Origin: an uncultured Eubacteriales bacterium
GTDB taxonomy: Bacteria > Bacillota > Clostridia > Christensenellales > Aristaeellaceae
NCBI GenBank assembly: GCA_900315675.1
Contig: OMZY01000010.1
Coordinates: 62,001-126,000 of the forward strand
Reading direction: 5' to 3'
DNA length: 64,000 nucleotides
The notes under the pieces are model-generated. The model made no database searches. It had not been told where the DNA came from and saw only the letters and a program-made list of their open reading frames with translations. Below are positions 7,664-15,524 of this stretch, one piece after another (position 1 is the first letter of the stretch; each line of letters begins with the position of its first letter). A program made the position numbers and the translations under genes.

Positions 7664-9821
7664 ACCGTACATCACCGTTGCTCCGGTGAACAAGCAGACC
7701 GTACACCCCACGCGCGTGGGGATGAACCGTGGGCATATGCGAAAATTGCTGCCATTGCCAGCGTACACCCCACGCGCGTGGGGATGAACCGCTCACTGGC
7801 TCTCTTAATCCGGATATAATAGGAGTACACCCCACGCGCGTGGGGATGAACCGTTGCTCTCATCGTTCTCGTTCAAGGCCGGTACGTACACCCCACGCAC
7901 GTTGGGATGAACCGATAGGCGGAGTAGGTACAAGCGGCGACGTTTTAGTACACCCCACGCGCGTGGGGATGAACCGAAAAGTTTTTCCGCTAGAACATCT
8001 TCAAAATCGTACACCCCACGCGCGTGGGGATGAACCGTATCCGTTGTTTGCCAGTCCCAGCCCGGTGAAGTACACCCCACGCGCGTGGGGATGAACCAGC
8101 TTTACCGGTGAGCAGGTAATCCACGGCGCTAGTACACCCCACGCGCGTGGGGATGAACCGATGCAGGATGCCAAGGGTGAGGTGCTGAATGTGTACACCC
8201 CACGCGCGTGGGGATGAACCGACTCCTGCCAACATTCTGAAGAGGGGCATGGAGTACACCCCACGCGCGTGGGGATGAACCGTACGCCGTGGAACAATGG
8301 CAAGAACGCTATTTCGTACACCCCACGCGCGTGGGGATGAACCGCGGACCGTGGTATTCGGCAACATGACGCCGGAGTACACCCCACGCACGTGGGGATG
8401 AACCGAGCATACCGGTAGATCCTGAGCCGATCATCTTTGTACACCCCACGCACGTGGGGATGAACCGAATGAAGCAGAAGCGCTTTTCAATGCCTATGAG
8501 TACACCCCACGCACGTGGGGATGAACCGATCACATTCAAGGCAAGTGGCGGTCTGGTGAGCGTACACCCCACGCACGTGGGGATGAACCGCAGCTGGGCG
8601 GGTATATGCACCATGGCAGCAAGTACACCCCACGCGCGTGGGGATGAACCGAAAGGCGTGATCCTGCTGGTTGTGCTGCTGGCAGTACACCCCACGCGCG
8701 TGGGGATGAACCGACCGGTGACTGTGAGGTGGCGCATCCGCTGTTGGTACACCCCACGTGCGTGGGGATGAACCGTATCTGGAAGCGTTTGGAGACGAAC
8801 CGGACGAGTACACCCCACGTGCGTGGGGATGAACCGTACAACGGACGGAAGAAAAAGTTTGCTGAAGACGTACACCCCACGTGCGTGGGGATGAACCGTT
8901 CGTGGCCGTCATCCCGCCCTCCAGGATCACCGTATACCCCACGTGCGTGGGGATGAACCGTATTGGTCGCCCACGAAAAAACTGATGGTGCTGGTACACC
9001 CCACGTGCGTGGGGATGAACCGACGGAAACCGGATACCTGGCCAGCCATGAGGCGTACACCCCACGTGCGTGGGGATGAACCGCTGCTGGTCAACGAAGC
9101 GTTTATCTTCATTCCGTACACCCCACGTGCGTGGGGATGAACCGACAACCGGCGGAGTTGTTGCGGGCGGCAATACAGTACACCCCACGTGCGTGGGGAT
9201 GAACCGTTCCGCAGCCGTGTATTTTTAACATGAACAGTAGTACACCCCACGTGCGTGGGGATGAACCGCGGCACCCGAAGAAGCCGAAGGGCGGCAGCGG
9301 AGTACACCCCACGTGCGTGGGGATGAACCGGACCAGGGCGGCTTTGTCGGCGGATGGCTGAAAGTACACCCCACGTGCGTGGGGATGAACCGCCTTTTCC
9401 ACCTCGCGGAATGGTAAAACGGATCGTACACCCCACATGCGTGGGGATGAACCGCTGATCAAAAACAAGCGCGTGGTGAACTACTGCGTACACCCCACGT
9501 GCGTGGGGATGAACCGTACCTGGCGCAGGCGCTGAGTCCGCAGTACTGGTACACCCCACGTGCGTGGGGATGAACCGTACCTGGCGCAGGCGCTGAGTCC
9601 GCAGTACTGGTACACCCCACGTGCGTGGGGATGAGCCGAATGAACAGAAAGAGCATAAAGAAGAAATGCAGTACACCCCACGTGCGTGGGGATGAACCGA
9701 GATGCTGGACACCATGGGCGTATGGTGCGACGTACACCCCACGTGCGTGGGGATGAACCGAACGGGATCCGCTTTCTGAAGTGGCGGGTTATGTACACCC
9801 CATGTGCATGGGGATGAACCG
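7639..9821 (+). CRISPR. Type I-E CRISPR array, 36 repeats and 35 spacers, no leader
   Basis: 29-nt repeats start at 7639, 7701, 7763, 7825, 7886, 7948, 8009, 8070, 8132, 8193, 8254, 8316, 8377, 8439, 8500, 8562, 8623, 8685, 8747, 8808, 8870, 8932, 8994, 9055, 9116, 9178, 9240, 9302, 9364, 9426, 9488, 9549, 9610, 9671, 9732 and 9793. The repeat begins GTACACCCCAC, has a 6-bp stem CCCCAC/GTGGGG with a variable tetraloop, and ends in the 8-nt handle ATGAACCG, like the E. coli I-E repeat in the same sense. crRNAs therefore read on the + strand. Spacers are 32 nt (16) or 33 nt (19). The last repeat is degenerate, so the leader-distal end is on the right and the leader end is at 7639, directly joined to cas1. 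Confidence 0.98.
9488..9609 (+). repeat. Tandem duplication of one repeat-spacer unit
   Basis: Spacers 31 (9517-9548) and 32 (9578-9609) are identical 32-mers beginning TACCTGGCGCAGG, so one 61-bp unit has been duplicated. This is best explained by repeat recombination or slippage rather than two acquisitions. Confidence 0.95.
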
Positions 9822-10015
9822 AACGATGACGGATGGAGCACCTCCTGTTTGCTGTGTTGGTTTTATCTTAGAACGGCGGTGCGGAAATGGGAATGGTCTT
9901 TTACAACTCTTTTACAAAATATTACGATAATATTACAACTGTCTCAGAGAGTAAGCGAGGACAGCCGGGTCATCGCCTGCGAGATGGCAAACGAGCAGTG
10001 AATAACAGCAGAAAA

Positions 10016-10039
10016 AAAGGCTTCCCTTCGGAAGCCTTT
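10016..10039 (-). terminator. Intrinsic terminator of the membrane XRE gene
   Basis: A 10-bp stem (AAAGGCTTCC / GGAAGCCTTT) with a CTTC loop. On the minus strand it is followed by a run of T, fitting the end of the gene to the right. The same core hairpin recurs at 15422-15441. Confidence 0.75.
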
Positions 10040-10075
10040 GGATGTGAATGCGCTGTGCGGATGGTTGGTTCAGCG

Positions 10076-10648
10076 TCAGACAATCAGGGAAATGATCCAG
10101 AGGACCAGGGCGGTGAAGAGGGCGGCGGCCAGGAAGGCGATGACCTTCTGGTAATTGCGCTTGCCTTCCTCCCGGGCCTTGCCGATGTCATCCAGCTTTT
10201 CACCGTTCATGAAGGCGACAATTTCCTTATAGGAATGAATGTCCTGTTCCTTTTTGATCTTTTCCAGCCGGACGCAGAAGAATATGGCCAGGGCGAAAAA
10301 CGGGATCCAGATGGCCAGGCCCCACCAGGACAGCCACTTGTACAGCGGGACAAAGGATACCAGGCAGATGAGAAGCAGTGCGGCGTAGATGTTGCTGTTC
10401 TTTTTGAAGGTACGGATGGTTTCCTGATCAATTTTCTCTTTCATGACTTCGATATCTCCCTTTACCAGTGTGTCAAGGGAAACGCTGAACAGTTCGCTGA
10501 TCATCAGCAGGCTGTGGATGTCCGGATAGCTTTTGTCATTCTCCCAGCTGGAGATGGTCTGCCGGGAAACGAAGAGGCGCTCCGCCAGTTCGTCCTGGGT
10601 CATTCCCATCCGGTTTCTGAGATCCTTCAGCCGCTTGCCAAGTTCCAT
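10076..10648 (-). CDS. XRE-family regulator with C-terminal membrane helices
   Basis: 190 aa from the ATG at 10648, which has AAGGAGG 8 nt upstream; the open frame extends further but without support. Residues 1-60 are a helix-turn-helix of the XRE type (MTQDELAERLFVSRQTISSWEND). The second half has three hydrophobic segments (about 88-107, 109-127 and 168-190), so the regulator is probably membrane-anchored. Such proteins often sense envelope conditions, but the signal here is unknown. It faces the secreted hydrolase gene divergently across a long intergenic region, which may be its target. It is unrelated to the CRISPR array that precedes it. Confidence 0.85.
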   Translation of the reverse strand: MELGKRLKDLRNRMGMTQDELAERLFVSRQTISSWENDKSYPDIHSLLMISELFSVSLDTLVKGDIEVMKEKIDQETIRTFKKNSNIYAALLLICLVSFVPLYKWLSWWGLAIWIPFFALAIFFCVRLEKIKKEQDIHSYKEIVAFMNGEKLDDIGKAREEGKRNYQKVIAFLAAALFTALVLWIISLIV

Positions 10649-11139
10649 GTTCATGTCCTCCTTGCAGACCCATCCTATCGAAATCCGGAAAATCTGTCTG
10701 TCAATTGTGCCTGACAATGGGTGTTTTGCCCGTATCAAAATCTCTTTACATCCTTGTTTTACAGGACTTGCAGCCATTATATCAAAAACTGCCGCCGTTT
10801 CTCAACGGGTTTCCTGTTCCGGTTCTGAACAGAATTATTTTTGACTTTTTTGATTTTTTTCTCCGGAAAGCCTGCCCTTTACGGAGCGGAAAGGGAGCGG
10901 TTTTGGAAGCGGGTTTTCGGGGGTCCGTGTGCGGAGAAAACGGGCCGAAATTGAAAAAAAATCAACTGTATCCAAAAATTACCATACCCTTTTCGCGGAT
11001 TCACGGGATGGCTGAAAGCAAAACGAATTACGCGGACAAAAATATACACCTTGTGCGGGCGTAACCGTATTTCTATAATGAAGCCAGAAAATGCAGACAG
11101 AACAGATCTGCAACAAAAGAATAACGGAGGTAAAAATCC
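10649..11139. promoter_or_regulatory. Divergent intergenic region with two candidate promoters
   Basis: 491 bp without a supported gene. On the minus strand TTGACA (10699-10704) could drive the XRE gene, with a weak TCGATA -10; it is partly embedded in TGTCA/TGACA half-sites that may be an operator. On the + strand TTGTGC (11051-11056) and TATAAT (11074-11079) with a 17-bp spacer fit the secreted hydrolase gene, whose ribosome binding site GGAGG lies just upstream of its ATG. The middle is AT-rich with T and A runs and shows nothing else. Confidence 0.5.
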
Positions 11140-13056
11140 ATGAAACACCTGGCGCTCTTTCTTGTACTGCTCATGCTGTTCACTTCCGTGTTCAGTGTTA
11201 CATCCCTTGCACAGGGATATCAGCAGCAGTTACCCCTTGAACCCACCTTCGAAACCATGGAGGAAGTGCACGCGAACGGCCCGGCGCTGTTCGGTCCGGT
11301 CTATAACCGGGAATTCGTCACGGATCCCGCCATGGAAACCTATCCCGAAGGCACCACCTATGTCTACCGGGCCAACACCTATACCGGACTGACGGCCGGT
11401 TACCGGATGAACACCAACCTGCTGGTGTACACGGATGAGGAGATCGCGGACAAGGACGCGGCTCTCAATTACCTGAAGGGCCTGGGCATCACGGACATGA
11501 TCGACGAAGCCGGCGGCAGCGCCGTGCTGGTCACCCCCGTGGACAAGGCCGCGGGCTTCGGCGCCGCGGACCAGTACGCCTATTACAAACTGCAGGCCGC
11601 CATGTGCAACCTGGGCGGCGGCGTATGGGGCGGCGCGGGCTACATCGACAACTTCTACTACGGCGGCGTGACCAACCGCTACCTGATCGGCATCGGCGGC
11701 GGGGCCGCGTTCCTGTGCAACTTCGTGGCGCCCCAGCTGGACTACATCGGCCGGATTGCCGGGATGATGCTGGTGAATGCGGACATGGAGCAGATCCTGG
11801 ACGTGGCGGTGCCCGTGCCGGTCTACCTGGTGAACCCCTCCGAACAGGCGGCGGACAAATTCATTGAGGTCAACGGCGCCTATGCCAGCGAGATCCTGGA
11901 GGGTAAAACCGTATACTTCAACCAGCAGTTCCCCGTGCGCAAAGTGGTGGTGGCTGACGAAGGAAAGGAACTGGCGGACTATGTGAAGGACGCCTACTAT
12001 TCCCTGCTCATCAAAGCCATGCGCACGCCCGTGGTGAAGAGCGGCCTGTTCACCCCCGCCGGGGAATACAGCGGCTACGCCTTCAGCCAGGCGCCCTATA
12101 CCCTGACCGCGCGCAACCCCATCCTGAACGGGAAAACCCTGGACGGCATCGTGGTCACCGAGCACCAGGAGGAACGGTTCTCCGAATTCCAGGCAGAAAA
12201 CGGCGAATACCTGAACACCTGGTATGAATTCCTGCCCGAGGAAGTGTTAAGCGGCACCGCCGCGGAGCACAGCATTCCCCTGATCCTGTCCAACCACGGC
12301 GGCGGAGACGACCCCGTGCAGGCAACGGACGAACTGGGACTGATCACCCTGGCCGGCCGGGAACGGCTTGCCGTGGTGGCGCCCCGGTATGCCACGGACG
12401 TGCCCGGCGCAGGCATCTTCGGGCCCTCTCCCTTTGATGTGAACGGCAAAGCCCTCCCCGCCCTGGTGCGCTACATGCTGGAGACCTATCCCGCCCTCGA
12501 CCCGGGCCGCGTGTATGTGACCGGCTACTCCATGGGCGGCGCCGCCACGGTGGAAGCGGTGGAATGTGCTCCGGAACTGTTCGCCGCGGCGGTTCCCATG
12601 GCCGCCGGCACCCCCTGGGGCCTGCATGTGCCCACGGAAGAGGAGATTGCCGCCTTTGAGAAGGTGGACGTGGCAGTCATGTTCACCACCTCCCAGTATG
12701 ACCTGGACGGCGCCTACAACCAGGCCGAGGGCATCCTGGGCCAGGGGTATCAGGACGCGATCAGCCTGTTCTCCGGCTTCAACGGCCTGGGAAAGATCGA
12801 ATACGACTTTGAAAAGTATCCCACGGTCGGCTTCAAAACGGACCGGATCGTGACAAAGCTGCTGAACGACGAATACGAAAACCGCACCTGGTACAAAAAC
12901 AACGAAGCTGGCGCGCCGGTGCTGGCGGTCAGCTTCACGGAGCTGCTGCCCCACGGGCTGCATCCCGACTACGGCATGGACCTGGCCTGGAACTACATGA
13001 AGCAGTTCTCCCGCAACACGGAAACCGGGGAGCTGATCTATACCCCGGCGAAGTAA
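11140..13056 (+). CDS. Secreted alpha/beta hydrolase (esterase/PHB-depolymerase-like)
   Basis: 638 aa. Residues 1-26 form a classical signal peptide (MKHLALFLVLLMLF to a cleavage region near SLAQG) with no lipobox cysteine. The C-terminal half has an alpha/beta-hydrolase core: an LSNHGGGDD strand and oxyanion region, the nucleophile motif GYSMGG (Ser464) and a late LPHGLHPD that may supply the catalytic His. The N-terminal 350 residues resemble no domain I can name. The protein is probably an extracellular esterase; the substrate is unknown. The gene is strikingly GC-rich compared with the cas operon. It has its own promoter and a strong terminator. Confidence 0.75.
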   Translation: MKHLALFLVLLMLFTSVFSVTSLAQGYQQQLPLEPTFETMEEVHANGPALFGPVYNREFVTDPAMETYPEGTTYVYRANTYTGLTAGYRMNTNLLVYTDEEIADKDAALNYLKGLGITDMIDEAGGSAVLVTPVDKAAGFGAADQYAYYKLQAAMCNLGGGVWGGAGYIDNFYYGGVTNRYLIGIGGGAAFLCNFVAPQLDYIGRIAGMMLVNADMEQILDVAVPVPVYLVNPSEQAADKFIEVNGAYASEILEGKTVYFNQQFPVRKVVVADEGKELADYVKDAYYSLLIKAMRTPVVKSGLFTPAGEYSGYAFSQAPYTLTARNPILNGKTLDGIVVTEHQEERFSEFQAENGEYLNTWYEFLPEEVLSGTAAEHSIPLILSNHGGGDDPVQATDELGLITLAGRERLAVVAPRYATDVPGAGIFGPSPFDVNGKALPALVRYMLETYPALDPGRVYVTGYSMGGAATVEAVECAPELFAAAVPMAAGTPWGLHVPTEEEIAAFEKVDVAVMFTTSQYDLDGAYNQAEGILGQGYQDAISLFSGFNGLGKIEYDFEKYPTVGFKTDRIVTKLLNDEYENRTWYKNNEAGAPVLAVSFTELLPHGLHPDYGMDLAWNYMKQFSRNTETGELIYTPAK

Positions 13057-13076
13057 GCCTTTCTGACGAACCCTTT

Positions 13077-13113
13077 CCCCCTGCCGCCTTCTTCCTGCGG
13101 CAGGGGGATTTTT
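13077..13113 (+). terminator. Intrinsic terminator after the secreted hydrolase gene
   Basis: GC-rich 11-bp stem (CCCCCTGCCGC / GCGGCAGGGGG) followed by ATTTTTAT, 20 bp past the stop codon. Confidence 0.85.
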
Positions 13114-13246
13114 ATGGTTTTCCGCTTTTGTACCTTTGCTGATTTTACACCGCTGTTACATCCCCTTGATGCCTTTGTTACCGGTTCTGTGCTACACTTT
13201 GGAAGGAAATGGAAAGAAAAAGGAAAAAAACGAGGAGAGGATGAAG

Positions 13247-13681
13247 ATGGATAAGGAAAGAAAAACAGTAATCATCGTCGCGGTGATCGCCCTCCTGGTC
13301 CTGGCGGCGGTCGTCTACGCGGAGTACCTGAAGCCTAAATTCTATATCAGCAAACAGACGGAAAAGATGGTCGCCGTCACCGCCAAAAACGCAAAGGAAG
13401 GCGCGGTCCTGACAGCCGGAACCCTGACGATTACGGACAGCGAAATGCTGCTGCATTCCTCCGGCCTGGACAGGGGAACCATCCGGGTTGACCTGTACAA
13501 AATGAATGAAGAAGGAAAAGCGCAGACCGTAAAGCCCATCGTCACCGCCTGGTTCTACAGCGGAGAAAGAAGAGGCGGCGAATACGCCCTGAGCGGACCC
13601 ACCGGCACTTACCAGGTGCAGATCACCTGCATGGAGCAGGCGACGGGCACCGTATGGCTGAAAGTGCTTTCCGGTGAATAA
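13247..13681 (+). CDS. Small membrane-anchored protein of unknown function
   Basis: 144 aa from the ATG at 13247, placed about 8 nt after GAGGAG; upstream in-frame codons lack a ribosome binding site. A single N-terminal hydrophobic segment (residues about 7-24, TVIIVAVIALLVLAAVVYAE) anchors or exports it. The rest looks like a small beta-rich domain ending SGPTGTYQVQITC. I do not recognise a family. It ends 8 bp into the upstream open frame of the next gene and may be cotranscribed with it. Confidence 0.7.
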   Translation: MDKERKTVIIVAVIALLVLAAVVYAEYLKPKFYISKQTEKMVAVTAKNAKEGAVLTAGTLTITDSEMLLHSSGLDRGTIRVDLYKMNEEGKAQTVKPIVTAWFYSGERRGGEYALSGPTGTYQVQITCMEQATGTVWLKVLSGE

Positions 13682-13763
13682 AAGCGGAAGAAAACGAAAA
13701 GCCCTTTCGTTTATTGATACAGAAAAGATGAAATCCCAGCATTTCTTTGAGGAGGATCTCCCC

Positions 13764-15374
13764 ATGAAACAGAAGCTTCTTTCCGTCCTGTCCGCCCTGC
13801 TGTCCCTGTGCCTTATGCTTTTCTGCCCGGAAAGCCTGGCGGAGAACCGGGAGGTCTATGCTTCCCAGGGCGGCGCGGCCTTTTTCCGGGAGAGCGGAAA
13901 AATCGGCCTGCAGGCAGAGGACGGAACGGTACTGCACCCGGCGGAATTTGACGGAGCGGCCTATTTCGATGAAACCCAGCAGGCCAGCATCTACACGGAG
14001 GAAGGCATCGGCCGGATTGACCGGACGGGCAAAGTAGTCATCGCCCCCTTCCCCTGCGATTCCATCCGGGCTATCCCGACTCGGAGCGAAAAGGCAGGCG
14101 ATCCGGCATACCTGCTGCTGGTCAGCTGGTACACGAAGGACGGCCAGGAAATGATGCGCCTGATGACCGTGGACGGGCAGTGGCTGGGAGACGTGCAGTT
14201 TGACCTGATGATGAACGACTTTACCAACGGCAGAATGTTCATTCGCCTCTTCGACGAATACAACCAGATTGACGCCCAGGGAAACCTGACCGCGGAGGAC
14301 TGGTGGCTGCAGCTGACCGTGAACAGCCTGACCGGCGCCTGCGCCCTGGAAAACACCGGCGATTATCTGTATTTTGATACCCAGGGATATCCCTGGGCCC
14401 GGGAAAGCCAGACGGCGGAAGGCGAAACCCAAACGCTCCTGCTCCGCGGGGAACATGCTGCCTGGGTGCCGGAGAGCTGGACCAGCGTGGAATGGATCGG
14501 CGAAGGGTACACTGCCTACCGGGAAGACGATCTCTGGGGTGTGGCCGGCCCGGACGACAAAACAGTGCTGAAGCCGCAGTCCGGCACCGCGCCCTGGCTC
14601 ATCAACGCAGATGAGGATATCTGGGCCGTGACAGACGCGGAAAGCGGCAGCTGGAAGTGGATTCATTCCGATGGGACCGTCGTAGCCGAAATGAACGAAG
14701 GCGAGGATCTGCGGCTCTTTGCCCGGACGGCATACTCGTCGGAGAACCGGTATATTGTCAGCAGCGAAACCAGACCCGTGACCCGGATCCTGGACAGCAC
14801 CGGGAAAACCGCGGCGGAAATTGACAGCAGCTGCTACCTGGTGGAGGGAGAGGATCCTTCCCTCTCCCTGTACTGCAGGCTGGATGGAAACAATGAAGGC
14901 GTCTGGGGCTTTATTTCCCGGGACGGAGAGATCCTGTGTGAATACCCCGAGTCCCTGCGGGAATACAGCACGGATGATACGGAGCCGGTGAACGGCTGGT
15001 TCCGGGTGACAGATGAAAACTCCGGAAAGAACGGCTATGTGAACACGCAGGGAAACAAGCTGCTCTCTGACGAATGGACGGAGATCCGGAACTTCACCGG
15101 AAACGGCCGTGCCCGGGTGAAGGTCGGCGATTTCTACGGGTTTATCGGCACGGACGGAAAATACACAACCTCCCCGGACTGGGAATACGCCCTGGACTAT
15201 TTCCAGGCGGACGGCCGGTGGATCGCGCCGGTGTTCCGGACCTCCGGAAACGGGAAAATCACCTGGCAGGGATTCATTGACGAAAACAACCAGCTGATCA
15301 GCGAACACTATGTGACTCCCGTCCAGTCGGAATACCTGATGGAATCCGCCTTTGATTCAACCCCGGATGATTGA
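13764..15374 (+). CDS. Secreted WG-repeat protein
   Basis: 536 aa from the ATG at 13764 (GGAGGATCTCCCC upstream). An N-terminal signal peptide (KQKLLSVLSALLSLCLMLF) ends near CPESLAEN. The mature protein carries repeated beta units of the WG type, for example SGKIGLQAEDG, WGFISRDGEILCEYP, GYVNTQGNKLLSDEW and YGFIGTDGKY. WG-repeat proteins are common secreted or surface proteins in gut Firmicutes with no general known activity. The stop codon directly abuts a dispersed palindrome, and a terminator follows about 50 bp later. Confidence 0.8.
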   Translation: MKQKLLSVLSALLSLCLMLFCPESLAENREVYASQGGAAFFRESGKIGLQAEDGTVLHPAEFDGAAYFDETQQASIYTEEGIGRIDRTGKVVIAPFPCDSIRAIPTRSEKAGDPAYLLLVSWYTKDGQEMMRLMTVDGQWLGDVQFDLMMNDFTNGRMFIRLFDEYNQIDAQGNLTAEDWWLQLTVNSLTGACALENTGDYLYFDTQGYPWARESQTAEGETQTLLLRGEHAAWVPESWTSVEWIGEGYTAYREDDLWGVAGPDDKTVLKPQSGTAPWLINADEDIWAVTDAESGSWKWIHSDGTVVAEMNEGEDLRLFARTAYSSENRYIVSSETRPVTRILDSTGKTAAEIDSSCYLVEGEDPSLSLYCRLDGNNEGVWGFISRDGEILCEYPESLREYSTDDTEPVNGWFRVTDENSGKNGYVNTQGNKLLSDEWTEIRNFTGNGRARVKVGDFYGFIGTDGKYTTSPDWEYALDYFQADGRWIAPVFRTSGNGKITWQGFIDENNQLISEHYVTPVQSEYLMESAFDSTPDD

Positions 15375-15402
15375 GAACAGAGGGACTGTTCCTTTCGTTC
15401 TC
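15373..15402. repeat. Dispersed palindrome, type B
   Basis: 30-bp imperfect palindrome with arms GAGAACAGAGGGA and TCCTTTCGTTCTC. It overlaps the stop codon of the WG-repeat gene. Member of the RAYT-associated palindrome family seen across 15-60 kb. Confidence 0.85.
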
Positions 15403-15421
15403 GGTGAGCCATGACGAAAAT

Positions 15422-15445
15422 AGGCTTCCCTTCGGAAGCCTTTTT
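15422..15445 (+). terminator. Intrinsic terminator after the WG-repeat gene
   Basis: 8-bp stem AGGCTTCC / GGAAGCCT with CTTC loop and a following T run. Same 20-bp core as the hairpin at 10016-10039. Confidence 0.8.
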
Positions 15446-15466
15446 GAATTGACAGGACTATATATC

Positions 15467-15524
15467 ATTCTGAATTCTGAATTCATAATTCTGAATTTGC
15501 AATTGTCTCCGCTCACGCGGAGAC
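15467..15524. repeat. ATTCTGAATTCTG motif followed by a hairpin
   Basis: A short low-complexity run built from ATTCTGAATT units is followed by the perfect 8-bp hairpin GTCTCCGC-TCAC-GCGGAGAC (15505-15524). The hairpin overlaps the stop codon of the minus-strand methyltransferase gene. A similar arrangement occurs at 52564-52602, so this looks like a second kind of dispersed element. Confidence 0.6.

Noticed and set aside
7672-9841. Long open frames on both strands through 7.6-9.8 kb with repeated GSSPRAWGV or HPTRVGMN peptides
   Set aside because: They are translations of the CRISPR repeats and change with the 61/62-bp spacing. No start signals, no codon bias.
9822-10075. Remnant of cas2 or of the cas1 3' part beyond the array
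   Set aside because: No frame there shows Cas1 C-terminal or Cas2 motifs. The segment is an AT-rich island and a terminator.
9887-10714. 275-residue + strand frame after the array
   Set aside because: It covers the terminator and the XRE gene on the opposite strand. No family similarity and no ribosome binding site.
11230-15308. Several long minus-strand frames opposite the secreted hydrolase and WG-repeat genes
   Set aside because: GC-rich shadows of the + strand genes, which have signal peptides, ribosome binding sites and terminators.
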